DNA from: Cubamyces lactineus
Taxonomy: Eukaryota; Basidiomycota; Agaricomycetes; Polyporales; Polyporaceae
Direction of reading: 5' to 3'
DNA: 64,000 nt
Assembly: GCA_022376465.1 (NCBI GenBank)
Contig: JACDTU010000029.1
Coordinates: 124,001 to 188,000, forward strand
A program made the position numbers and the translations under genes. Under the pieces are notes generated by a model that made no database searches, had not been told where the DNA came from, and saw only the letters and a list, made by a program, of their open reading frames with translations. Every line of letters begins with the position of its first letter. Positions within the stretch are counted from its first letter, which is position 1. Below, piece after piece: positions 28,319 to 39,633 of the stretch.

Positions 28319-29433
28319 TAGGTGTAGGCGTACTGTATGGGCCACCAAGTAATCTTGATATACCTCACATGGCGGTAATTCATTTGGCCATCAACGTGGA
28401 CCCAGCGGAACGCGACGCGTGAGGTAGGTGGCTACGCGTCGTAAACGCGATTCAAAGGCAATAAGTGGCTAATGATAGGTGGTCATGGTTGTAACGCATA
28501 CCAACTTCTACAGCTTGCTTCTGACTACGTTCGCTCTGCAGACGACTACTCACGATACGAATACACGGAGCATGCCGCATGGGCCGCCTATGACTTGACG
28601 GCTGCAGTAACGCAGGAATCAAGATGCGCACTATGTATTGAACTCTATAGGTTCCTGCCTCTCGGGTACTCCGAGGTGTAGTATCGCCCGGCAAAAGCGT
28701 GCCATGACCATTTCAACTTTCCAGTTACCGGCGGCTAAATCCGAGTGGTCGCACGCACGCTTATGACGCCGTGCTTCGTTTTGAGTGACTCGTTGCTCGA
28801 ACATCTGAGAGCTTTGGTAGGACCCAATAAACTGTGTGAGCAGGCAGATCTACTCATGAGACGTCTTGGTCTAGGGCTAGTTGCGAGGATTGTCCAGTGA
28901 CGCGCGCACATTGTGACATCCTAATGATGGACGCTAGCTCATCGTGCATCCCCAGCATTTGGCAGGGCCCCAGTACAGACTCATCCCCGATGCGTGGTTT
29001 TGGACGAATACCTAATACTTGGTCGCGAATGCTAACTTCACATCAGCCATTTTCTCCGCGGAGTCGTACACCGTCCAACGGCCAACGGCGATCCCTCGCC
29101 TGGCGATGTAACATCCGGTCGTCCAACCGATATCACATATGGTCTCCGGTCCGAGAGCTTCGGAGACGTCAATGCATCGAAGAGCAAGGCCACTCCGAGT
29201 CCGCGGCGATCGTCCACAGCCTCTGTGAGTCATAGCATAAGCGTCTCTGTTACCTGTTCACCGCTGACTGGGATGACTCGGGTTGTCTGCTGACTAGAGT
29301 TGGGATGTTCAGGTTGCATCGACTTCGATTTAAGCAGCTTCTTTCGTGCCGTTTGTATATAGACTCTCCCATTTCTCTTCGCCGACCATACTACCCCGCG
29401 AGTTCCACCATTTCTCGCCAGCATTCAATCAGC
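28319..29433. other. Intergenic region upstream of ThrRS copy 1
   Basis: No exon was recognised. The last 160 bases (from about 29275) align with the region upstream of the second ThrRS gene, including the TATA box, so the promoter was duplicated with the gene. The rest shows nothing I can name. Confidence 0.5.
29354..29362 (+). promoter_or_regulatory. TATA box of ThrRS copy 1
   Basis: TGTATATAG lies 72 bases before the start codon. It is conserved at the same relative place in ThrRS copy 2 (rc of 38537-38545), inside otherwise diverged flanking DNA. Confidence 0.6.
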
Positions 29434-32407
29434 ATGGCTACCCTAATTGCCTCCTCATCACATCCTGTCCAGAGCCCTGCACTGGAGAACCCTAATCAAG
29501 AGGGCTTGAAGAAGTCCGTGGGCAAGAAAACGAAGGACACAGGGTCTGCACATCCTCTGGAGGTGGGTGCAAGGCTGCGTCATGAGCTTGCACACGAGTG
29601 CTGACGCGTCGGGCAGCTCAACCCTCGACCAGAGTACTTCGACCACCGTATCAAAATATTCGAGAAATTGAAGGCGGAGTATGACAAGTGGGTCAAGAGT
29701 ACGTCTTAATGACATCTAGTCAATCTCTCTTGCATGCTCATACAGTATACGCGCCTCAGACCAACCACGTCAAGAAATTGCTATCACGCTCGCCGATGGC
29801 TCTCAGCGTAAGGGCACGAGCTGGGAAACCAGCCCTATGAATATCGCAAAGGAGATATCTCCAAGCTTCGCTGAACGCGTGGTCATCGCCAAGGTAAGTC
29901 ACACACACGCTCGAGATTGGACCCGCGCTACTCAATATTTAGATTGCACAGCTGACACTCTATACCAGGTAAATGGCGAGCTGTGGGACCTCGAACGCCC
30001 ACTCGAGGTTTCATGCAACCTAGAACTACTCGACTTTGAACACCCAGAGGGCAAGCGCGTGTTCTGGCACTCATCTGCACACGTACTCGGGGAGGCTGCC
30101 GAACGTCACTATGGTTGTCACCTTTGCATCGGCCCTCCGACCGACGATGGTTTCTTCTACGAGATGGCTATCCAGGACAGGTCCTTCAATTTCGCATCGT
30201 TCGTTTCGTTGTGCAGAGCGCCGTGCTCATGGCTGTTCCAATTTAAATGATTAGGCCAGTCGTGAGCAGCGACTACCCTGCGCTTGAGAAGGTCGCAGAC
30301 ATGGCGATCAAGGAGAAGCAGAAGTTCGAGCGTCTTGTCGTGCCTAAGGAGACTCTGCTCGAGATGTTCGAGGTGAGTAGGCTCCGCAACCGGGAGCTAT
30401 GGTAGGCTCATGGGTCGGTCCAGTATAACAAATACAAGAAGTATATCATTGAGACCAAGATCCCCGACGGCACCTCCACCACGGTGTACCGTTGCGGACC
30501 GATGGTCGACCTCTGCGTTGGTCCCCACATCCCGCACACTGACAGGATCAGGGCCTTCATGGTCACGAAGGTACGAGACCTCTAGCCAGATATGCCAACG
30601 CGCCAGAGGCTAACGCGGCAACTGTTACCAGAACTCCGCGTCGTACTTCCTGGGCGACGCCAACAACGACTCGCTCCAGCGTGTCTACGGTATCTCGTTC
30701 CCCGACAAGAAGCAGCTGACGGAGTACAAGAAGTTCCTTGAGGAGGCCGCGAAGCGCGACCACAGAAAGATTGGGAAGGAGCAGGAGCTGTTCTTCTTCA
30801 ATGACTTGAGTCCTGGAAGCTGCTTCTTTCTGCCTCACGGTACTCGTATTTACAACACGCTCGTTGAGCTCATGCGGGTACGTCTGTCGTATATCTACAC
30901 AGTGATCGTTACTAACATGTTCTGTCAGTCCGAGTACTTCAAGCGTGGCTACCAGGAAGGTATGTATGCACTTACACGCTACTCATCTCATTAACAGACA
31001 GCTCATGTTCCTCCTAGTTATCTCCCCAAATATGTTTAGCAGCAAACCATGGGAGATCTCCGGCCACTGGCAGAACTATAGAGAGAACATGTTCACGCTC
31101 GACGTCGAAAAAGAGAAATGGGCGCTAAAGCCGATGAACTGCCCCGGCCACTGTCTCATCTTCGACTCGCGCGACCGGAGCTACAAGGAGCTGCCGATCC
31201 GCATGGCCGAGTTCGCTGTTCTGCACAGAAACGAGGCATCAGGTGCGCTCACTGGCCTCACTCGTGTGCGTCGCTTCGTACAGGACGACGGGCACATATT
31301 CTGCATGCCCTCGCAGGTACGTGCTGACGGTTCCCGTTCTTGTATAAGGTCGGAAGCTCATGATACAACAGATTGAGGAAGAGTTCGCTGCGCTGTTTCA
31401 GTTCATGCAAGACATTTACGGTCTTTTTGGCTTCGAGTACCATCTCGAGCTCTCCACGCGTCCAGAGAACTACCTTGGTACCATCGAGACCTGGGACGCT
31501 GCTGAAGACGTAAGTCTATCCTACACACCTCTTTCTCCATCGGCCGGTAGGCACATGCTCACGCTGGTACCCCCGGCGCATAGCAACTAAAGAAGGCACT
31601 CGAGAAGTTCTACCCCGGCAAATGGGAGCTCAACCCGGGCGACGGTGCATTCTATGGCCCCAAGATCGACATCACCATCCGCGATGCGCTTCGCCGACCG
31701 TTCCAGTGCGCGACTATCCAGCTCGACTTCCAGCTCCCCGAGCGATTCAACCTCAAGTACCACTCTGCGGATGAAGCCGCTGCGGCTGACGCGGGCAAAC
31801 CTCCTCCGCGCCCCGTGATGATTCACCGCGCGATCCTGGGCAGCCTGGAACGTTTCATCGCGATTATCACGGAGCATTTCGCTGGCAAGTGGTGCGTATT
31901 ATTCATGTAGTAATATCCACGGATGTGAGATGCTGACGTGGTCCTGCACAGGCCATTCTGGCTATCTCCCCGTCAAGTTCTTGTCGTTCCTGTCGCTGCC
32001 CCCTACGTAAGTACCGCCGGCATCATATGTATGGCTGAGATCACTGAAGATAATTATGTGCAGAGGGAGTACGCTTCAGAGGTTGCGGACAAGCTGAGCA
32101 AGCTTGGTCTGTACGTCGATGTTGACAATGGCGAGAACACCCTCCCGAAAAAGATTCGGAACGGCGAGATCGCCCAGTACAACTTCATCCTTGGTGAGCC
32201 TCATACGCCATTCCCTTCCGAACGTGTATTGACCCTTCTTGCGTCCCAGTCGTCGGTCAGGACGAGCTCGACTCACGTTCCGTCAACGTACGCAATCGCG
32301 ACGACGTCGGCACCAAGGCACGCACGGAGACTCTACCGCTCGACGTAATTGCCGAGACGCTCCTCGCATTGAAGACGTCGCGGAGCCTACACAACAAGCT
32401 GCAGTAG
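29434..32407 (+). CDS. Threonyl-tRNA synthetase, cytosolic type, diverged copy 1
   Basis: A class II synthetase that charges tRNA-Thr. Order: N-terminal extension; TGS domain ([14 protein letters not shown]); editing domain with [12 protein letters not shown] (HxxxH) and [10 protein letters not shown] (CxxxH); catalytic core; anticodon-binding domain ending SLHNKLQ. Zinc ligands are kept: Cys in PMNCPGH, His in QDDGHIFC and His in MIHRAILGS. Motif 2 ([18 protein letters not shown]) and motif 3 ([10 protein letters not shown]) are intact. About 15 exons; stop at 32405-32407. Against copy 2 (38456-34901), core positions depart from the conserved pattern: [18 protein letters not shown] for [25 protein letters not shown] for AEFGIIH, DDGHIF for DDTHVF, RRPFQC for RRAFQC and PVMIHR for PVIIHR. 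No frame break is evident, so it is probably expressed. The duplication includes the promoter and about 110 bases past the stop. Confidence 0.93.
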
Positions 32408-32963
32408 ACACTACGCGTTGACGTTGAAATTCAGAGACTAGGGCCGATGTGATTGTGTAAATGCATAGCATGTGCTGACTTCCCGTGGTACGCCTAGCGA
32501 GGCCATATAGCGGCATATTTTAACCGAACCCGCAGAGTTGTTAGGGCTCATCCGGTATATGACGGGTTTCTAGGTAGAGGATGTTTCCGAGCGGACACCC
32601 GCACAAGTAGTAATATCTCCTAGTTGTTGGCATAATTGAACCTTCATGATAAATGCTTTCCGACACTAACACCGCCTGCAGTATCCTGCATCAAATCGGC
32701 GAAAATCTGCAGAGGTTCTCTACCCGATCACGGCGTGTGCATGGTCTCAATAGACGTGAAGCAATCTCCAACATCAACCACCCATTGATAATGTTCAGTC
32801 GCAGGAAGGGTTTGGGTCTCGTATGCTGATGATACAGGCTCATAGCACATGCAGAGGGTAATTATGGCAAGTACGTCTACAACATATGATGCGGCCTTGT
32901 ATTGAATACACGCTAGTCATCACACCATGCTCTCCATAAATAATTTGTGATGGAACGCTGGGA
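32408..32963. other. Intergenic region between convergent ThrRS copy 1 and acyltransferase copy 3
   Basis: The first 110 bases or so align with the 3' flank of ThrRS copy 2, both containing GTGGTACGCCT. The remainder shows no gene. Confidence 0.5.
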
Positions 32964-34468
32964 TCAGACTTTGGATGTGCGATAGTCGGGCTGGGATACA
33001 CCGATGGCATTATACCTGCAAAGGAAGAAATGAGCAACACAACTATGTGCAACATATGGAAGCAGGGATGGTTCACTCACACCGCGGGTGCTATCAGTGA
33101 ACGAACCGGCGAGTAGGGCAGAAAGTTGCCCAGATGGACGCCAGACTCAAGGAGCCAGTCCTTGTATATCGGGCCAGACCACATGCACCACAGAAATACC
33201 CACGCATAGCCTAGCATCCGCAGTGGGTACGACGGAGGACCCGCCTGAGCAGCGCCGTACCCAGCACGCTTGGCAAGCGCGATAATGGTGTCCTCGAAGG
33301 TGATAGCCATGCCGTTGATGACGAAGAACGACAAGGAGCGGCCAACGTACTCCTTGCCGATCATCAGGTCCCCCATACAGTGGAGGAAGGCAGAGAGCAG
33401 GAAGGCGACGTGGATTTGCAGCTGCGACGAGAGCCAGGTGCCGCGCGGGATGCGGAGCACACGCACAACAAATTTGCCCCAATAGCAAAAGTGCTGCAGG
33501 GACAACAGTGAGCTGGCCTGTTGGTTAGTTATGAACGACGAGGGGATGCACGCACGCGACGGAAGCTCTGATGCCAGACTTTCCTGTACACACTGTTAGC
33601 ATGAACGGCAACACAAAGACAGCTGTCCATGGTAGACATACCCCCATAGATGTCGAACAGTGTAAGCATCGGACAGATTGCCAAACAAATCTGGCCAAGC
33701 CTCGGGGTCCCCGTTTCCAACTCGGAGCCCTACGGCTAGGATGGCACAGATAAGGTACGGCAGCTGCACCGTCATGTACACCATCATGAACCAGGGTATC
33801 ATGCACGCAGACTGTGCAACAAACCCGCGGAGGCCCGCGGGAAAGTGCAAAGGCGCAGTGGCAGGCATGTAAAGGTGACGGTGAGTATGGATCCAGGACT
33901 CGACAACGTCGAGGATGGCCATGCCGACCACCAGCTGGCGGACTCTCCGCCGCAGATACTGCCACCGCGATCCCGGTGCTAGCGGAGGCACATTCGCGAC
34001 CTGTGGTGCGATGTCAGTTTCTCACCGACGGTGTGGGAACGTAGAATGCACTACCTGAACATTGGTACCAACGAGGCGCTGATTGTGAATGATGTAGATC
34101 GAGTACCAGAGCCTCTTGATGAACGGCTTGGCCGTCAACGGTGCAGGTTCCTTGATGTACCGGAAGTCCTTGATGGGGTCTGCCAACCACGTGAACAGCG
34201 TGATATTGAGGGCCATGTTGGCGAAGCCTACGCTGCCCATGGAGTAGTCGCTCACGGGAGCCCCGAGCGTGTATGTCGCCGTGGCGTAGAAGGCAGCAGA
34301 GAGCAGAAGCAAGGATGCCCCTAATCGAATCACAAATGGCGGACGCAGCGCCATTATACATGCGAGGGCGATGTCGGGGAGGACTACGGAAGTCAGAACG
34401 GGTAGCGGGGGCCGCCTCGTCGCATAGTAAAGGGCGGTGGCGTCAGAGTAAATGTCTGACATATCCAC
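32964..34468 (-). CDS. Wax-synthase-like membrane O-acyltransferase (copy 3)
   Basis: Paralogue of the gene at 26857-28318, with the same exon plan. It starts MDMSDIYSDATALYYATRR, continues LPDIALACIMALRPPFVIRL, IKEPAPLTAKPFIKRLWYSI and RLVGTNVQ, then ESWIHTHRHLYMPATAPLHF, AWPDLFGNLSDAYTVRHLWG and a mini-exon KVWHQSFRR. The wax-synthase domain reads FVVRVLRIPRGTWLSSQLQI and LSAFLHCMGDLMIGKEYVG, with the conserved His. A stop at 33077-33079 falls inside a GTGAGT donor. A strong TTTGCAG acceptor at about 33020 gives a final exon YNAIGVSQPDYRTSKV ending at 32964. About eight hydrophobic segments are expected. The protein is clearly diverged from copy 2, so this duplication is older than the homogenised part of the ThrRS pair. 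Confidence 0.85.
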
Positions 34469-34900
34469 TGCAGAGGCTTATGTCTATCTGGAGCTTAGTG
34501 AAGTTGAAACATGTTAGTCATTATGGTACAAGACTCACCTAGAGCAGACGATCGTTCGAACACGAGCAGGATGAGTTTGTGTAGATATACCTCCGTGGGT
34601 ACGAGAAGGCGAACACTTATACGATAGGAGGCATCACGTTGTTGATGTACCTCCCCGACGTCAGACGTACCTTACCTTATCTGCCCATCTGCACAAGTGG
34701 ATGCTTGGGAAACATACGGACGTCGTGCTTCGCAGAAGCTCGTCAGACGCCGACCGCAACTCCGCCGATGTGCGATGTGACCAGGGCACTCAAGATGCTC
34801 TGCTGTATTGTCTCGCCAGGCGTACCACGGAAAGTAAGCACATACGTTTACATGGCCACATCGACCCTAGTCCCTGAATCTCAACATCAACCCGTGGTCT
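34469..34900. other. Intergenic region, acyltransferase copy 3 promoter and ThrRS copy 2 3' flank
   Basis: 430 bases. The part next to 34900 is homologous to the 3' flank of ThrRS copy 1. No other feature was recognised. Confidence 0.5.
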
Positions 34901-37900
34901 CTACTGCAGCTTGTTGTGCAGGCTGCGCGACGTCTTCAGCGCGAGAAGCTTCTCGGCAATAACGTCGAGCGGCAGAGTCTCCGTGCGTGCCTTGGTGCCG
35001 ACATCGTCACGGTTGCGCACGTTGACAGAGCGTGAGTCGAGTTCGTCCTGGCCAACAACTGAAATGCCGGTGGGATCAGTATACGCTTCACGAAAGAGTA
35101 GCGTAGAGCGTGTGAGACTCACCAAGAATGAAGTTGTACTGCGCAATTTCGCCGTTCCGGATCTTCTTCGGCAGAGTGTTCTCGCCGTTGTCGACATCGA
35201 CGTACAGACCGAGTTTGCTCAGCTTATCCGCGACTTCAGAAGCGTACTCCCTCTACAGAAGAGAGATATGAACAAATCGATATGCCGTGCCTATGACGCA
35301 GCCGGTACTCACGTAGGGTACAGCGACGGGAACGACTAGGACTTGGCGAGGAGACAGCCAGAATGGCCTGTAAAGAATCACGATATGAGTATCCAACCCA
35401 TGCACGCTGAACACATGCGAGACGTACCACTTGCCAGCAAAGTGCTCCGTAATAATCGCAATGAAACGTTCAAGACTGCCCAAAATCGCACGGTGGATGA
35501 TGACCGGGCGCGGAGGGGGCTTGCCCGCGTCAGCCGCTGCGGCCTCGTCCGCAGAGCGGTACTTGAGGTTGAACCGCTCGGGGAGCTGGAAGTCGAGCTG
35601 GATCGTGGCACACTGGAACGCGCGGCGGAGAGCGTCGCGGATGGTGATGTCGATCTTGGGGCCGTAGAATGCGCCGTCGCCTGGGTTGATCTCCCACTTG
35701 CCGGGGTAGAACTTCTCGAGCGCCTTCTTGAGTTGCTGTTTATAGAGTACATTAGTACATGTCAAGTGATGAGCCGACGATATGGACTCACGTCCTCAGC
35801 GGCGTCCCAGGTCTCGATCGTACCGAGGTAGTTCTCCGGGCGAGTGGAGAGCTCGAGGTGGAATTCAAAGCCGAACAGGCCGTAGATGTGCTGCATGAAG
35901 TCGAACAGCGCCGCGATCTCGTCCTCGATCTAGCAAACACATGTATACATCAGCACCTATATCATCTAGCGCAGTGTGCCCTACGTACCTGCGAAGGCAT
36001 GCAGAACACATGCGTGTCGTCCTGCACGAAGCGTCGCACACGGGTTAAGCCAGTGAGCGCGCCCGACGCCTCGTTACGGTGAATGATACCGAACTCGGCC
36101 ATGCGGATCGGCAGCTCCTTGTAGCTCCGGTCGCGCGAGTCGAAGATGAGGCAGTGGCCGGGGCAGTTCATCGGCTTCAGCGCCCACTTCTCCTTCTCGA
36201 CGTCGAGCGTGAACATGTCGTCCTTGTAGTTCTGCCAGTGGCCAGAGGTCTCCCACAGCTTGCTGTTGTACATGTTGGGCGAGATGACTGTGGCGGGTGT
36301 TAGTTGTGCGCATGTCTCCAGCAGGCGGTTGACGGCCACGAACCTTCCTGGTAGCCACGTTTGAAGTACTCAGACTAGCAGTTAAGGGTGAGTAACAGAC
36401 ATAATGTAGACAAGAGGCAAACATACCCGCATGAGCTCCACAAGCGTGTTGTAGATACGAGTACCGTGAGGTAGGAAGAAGCAGCTTCCAGGACTCAAGT
36501 CATTGAAGAAGAACAACTCCTGCTCCTTCCCGATCTTTCTGTGGTCGCGCTTCGCGGCCTCCTCAAGGAACTTCTTGTACTCTGTCAGCTGCTTCTTGTC
36601 GGGGAACGAGATACCGTAGACACGCTGGAGCGAGTCGTTGTTCGCGTCGCCCAAAAAGTACGACGCGGAGTTCTGGTAACGATTGCCACGTTAGCCCCTG
36701 GCGCGTTGGTATATCTGGCTAGAGGTCTCGTACCTTCGTGACCATGAAGGCCTTGATCCTACCAGTATGCGGGATGTGGGGACCAACGCAGAGGTCGACC
36801 ATCGGTCCGCAACGGTACACCGTGGTGGAGGTGCCGTCAGGGATCTTGGTCTCAATGATATATTTCTTGTACTTGTTGTACTGCACTGGCTTGTGAACCG
36901 ACTATAGACGCTCGCATGCGAAACGCACTCACCCCGAACATCTCCAATAGAGTCTCCTTGGGCACGACAAGACGCTCAAACTTCTGCTTCTCCTTGATTG
37001 CCATGTCTGCAACCTTCTCGAGCGCAGGGTAATCGCTGTTCACGACTGGCCTAATCATTGAAAACGCAATGAGCATATCGATCTACACAACGATACAACA
37101 TTGACTGACCTATCCTGGATAGCCATCTCGTAGAAGAAACCATCATCGGTCGGGGGGCCGATACAAAGGTGGCAACCATAGTGACGCTCAGCAGCCTCAC
37201 CAAGGACGTGTGCAGACGAGTGCCAGAATACACGTTTGCCCTCTGGGTGTTCAAAGTCGAGCAGCTCTAGGTTGCACGAAGCCTCAAGCGGGCGTTCGAG
37301 GTCCCAAAGCTCGCCATTGACCTGTGAGGTGTTGTCAGATTTGCTCTGGTCACAGTATAGCCGGTATATGCCGGGAAATGAAGGCCGATCTCCCGAAGAA
37401 CCCGCCGCACTCTCATACAAATGTTTGAGTCTCCCTTCGAACTCCGGAGGACACCGTTGAGTACTGGGAGTGTAGGAGCATTGTCTCGAAGGAAAATCTA
37501 GTGTTTGGTGCACTAGTACTTCCCCGAGCCTCCTAGCACATGGGTACTCCAGATGAAGGCTGAGATACGTGGGTCAAGCATAGACCACAGTACTCGGTCA
37601 AGTCGGCCAGACTTCGGTCGGATTCAGTCGGGCGTAAGGATTGTCGACAGCCCAATGCGTGCGAACGTCACAATTCACACGTATTGCATGAGGTGCCTCG
37701 GGGACGAGAATGAGGGCTTCAACGAGCCAAAGTCCAGCCACCGCCTTCCGGGGCAGCACAACGAACATGCTGCGCGAAGAGTGACCACGCATTGGCCGTT
37801 GACTACACCTGTGTCTGACGAATCTGACTGAAGTTCGACCGCGATATATCCATGGCAGCGACCTGCCTGCTGCGCTGGGGCCGCTTGCCAACGCAACAAT

Positions 37901-38456
37901 CCAGGGAACAGACATTGAGACGAGGGTTCGATCGGGTTGGCCAATCCCATGCCGAAGACAGACTAGGACGCGTCGAGTTGTAGACAAGCGAGTGACTCAC
38001 CTTCGCAATGACTACGCGGTCAGCGAGACCTTTGGAAATCTCCCTCGCGATGTCCATAGGGCTGGTCTCCCAGCTCGTGCCCTTGCGCTGGGAGCCATCG
38101 GGAAGCGTGACGGCAATTTCTTGTCGTGGCTGGTCTGAGTGAATGACAGCAGTAAGCGTCACGTAGATACATTTACATTTCTCGGACGTACTCTTGACCC
38201 ACTCATCGTACTCCGCCTTGAGCTTCTCAAAGATTTTGATACGGTGATCGAAGTACTCGGGGCGAGGGTCGAGCTACATTGCGCGTCAGAACTCGCGTGT
38301 CGGTCTGAGAGTGCTGTCTCAGCTCACCTCAAGAGGGTGAGCAGACCCGGTGTCCTTCGCCTTCTTATCCTTGGGCTTTTTCGTGCCCTCCTGATGAGGG
38401 TTCTCGAGCGCAGGGATCTGCGCGGGTTGCGACGAGGACGCAACCGGGGTGGCCAT
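34901..38456 (-). CDS. Threonyl-tRNA synthetase, cytosolic type, conserved copy 2
   Basis: Same domain plan as the gene at 29434-32407: TGS, editing domain ([22 protein letters not shown]), class II catalytic core and anticodon-binding domain ending SLHNKLQ. The core sequence follows the usual ThrRS pattern more closely ([63 protein letters not shown]), so this is the likelier housekeeping copy. Zinc ligands (PMNCPGH, DDTHVFC, IIHRA) are present. The start is [10 protein letters not shown] at 38456, with a TATA box about 80 bases upstream. The intron between VVIAK and VNGELW is 679 nt (37322-38000) against 75 nt in copy 1. An 82-residue exon, NSASYFLG through VELMR, is identical in the two proteins and its preceding intron is 56/61 identical, although the next intron is diverged. 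Confidence 0.93.
37322..38000 (-). other. Unusually long intron in ThrRS copy 2
   Basis: The donor GTGAGT follows VVIAK and the acceptor CACAG precedes VNGELW. The orthologous intron in copy 1 (29894-29968) is 75 nt. The extra 600 or so bases have no long open frame with family resemblance and no clear terminal inverted repeat. This points to an insertion of unknown origin in the middle of the old intron. Confidence 0.7.
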
Positions 38457-38891
38457 GCTGGTCGAATGCGGGCGAGAGACGGAGAAATTTGCAGGAAGAG
38501 GTGGACGACGGGGACAGTTGTGTGGAGGATGAGGAACTATATACAGACGGCGAGAAACAAGCTGCTGGACTCGAGATCGATGCAGCCTGAGCATGCCAAC
38601 TTTCCTCAGTGGTCGTCGCGAGTCATCGTGATCATGCGGCCCGGCATTTCTAACAAAACTTAATCTTATCTCTAGCGCGTCTATAGCCGCGATAATCACA
38701 GTAAGCAGGCGAATCTTATCAGCACAGATGACGGACTTCGGCCGTCCGACAGGTGCAATCAGGTAGGCAATATAGTCAGAGTAGAGAGGCATGTATCTTC
38801 CTTAATATTGTACAGATTGACCTGTTGTAACATAGCAGAGTAACTTCCGAGTAGAATAGGTATATCGTGTAAGATAAGTGGATAGCAGCAA
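38457..38891 (-). promoter_or_regulatory. ThrRS copy 2 promoter and small-HSP 3' flank
   Basis: CTATATA at 38537-38543 reads TATATAG on the minus strand, about 80 bases before the start codon. The surrounding 160 bases align with the upstream region of ThrRS copy 1. Farther out is the 3' flank of the small heat-shock gene. Confidence 0.6.
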
Positions 38892-39633
38892 CTAGGCGGA
38901 GGCGCGAGAGGCATCGTGGTCTCCGGAAAACGATCGCGAAGGGAAATCAGGGGGAGTATCATTATTGTCGTTGTCACCCTCATGCGCGGTTTGGGGAGTC
39001 GGGGCATGGATATCTTGGATACGGGCGATGTCCGAGAAAGGGTGGCGCGGCCAGGACACGGTGAGCATACCGTTCTCGAGGGACGCTTCCAAGTCGTTTG
39101 TCTGCGGGGGCCGATGAGAACAGAACCGGTTAGGATTGTGTATGGACGAATATTACGGATGTGGACTCACAGTGCAGCCCTCCGGCATGGCTATCACACG
39201 GCGGAATGTGCCATACTTCAACTCCCGGACTTGCAACGTGCTCGTCGTGCCTCCAATCAAGGACTTGGACTGGCCAACAATGCCGTCGGAGCGCTTGAAG
39301 CTCGGAACCCGCGGACGGCGCTCCCCACTGACGATAAGCCGGCCGTCGACGACGTCGAGAAGGACCTCGTCTGGCCCCAGCCCCGGGAGCTCAAACACCG
39401 CAGTGATCCTCGCGCTTTCACCGTCGTCCCAAAGTTCCATGCTGAGAAACCGTCAGCACTGGACGGAGAGAATCGACGGAGGTGTTTGCTCACCGAGGCT
39501 TATAAACCCGTTGCTGAAGCTGCCGGGCCTGCATAGCGCGCGCGAGCCGCATGAGCTCGTCCCGAGTGAGTTCCCTCCCCAAACGTTTCCTGACGGTCGT
39601 CACAAGGCTTTGCTTTGTCGGTCGGACGGTCAT
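38892..39633 (-). CDS. Small heat-shock protein, Hsp20/alpha-crystallin family (copy 1)
   Basis: An ATP-independent holdase chaperone. Three exons. The first encodes a basic N-terminus (MTVRPTKQSLVTTVRKR ... RVYKPR). The second carries most of the alpha-crystallin domain: VFELPGLGPDEVLLDVVDGR, LIVSGERRPR, LKYGTFRRVIAMPEG. The third has the closing strand ASLENGMLTVSWPRHP and an acidic tail. Start choice: a TATA element lies at 39731-39738, so the upstream ATG at 39714 is only 17 bases away and probably untranscribed. The ATG at 39633 also aligns with the paralogue's N-terminus. The paralogue is at 43636-44382. Confidence 0.88.

Noticed and set aside
28897..29235. Open frames on both strands between acyltransferase copy 2 and ThrRS copy 1
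   Set aside because: The minus-strand reading LGVALLFDALTSPKL looked protein-like but no family or exon structure supports it.
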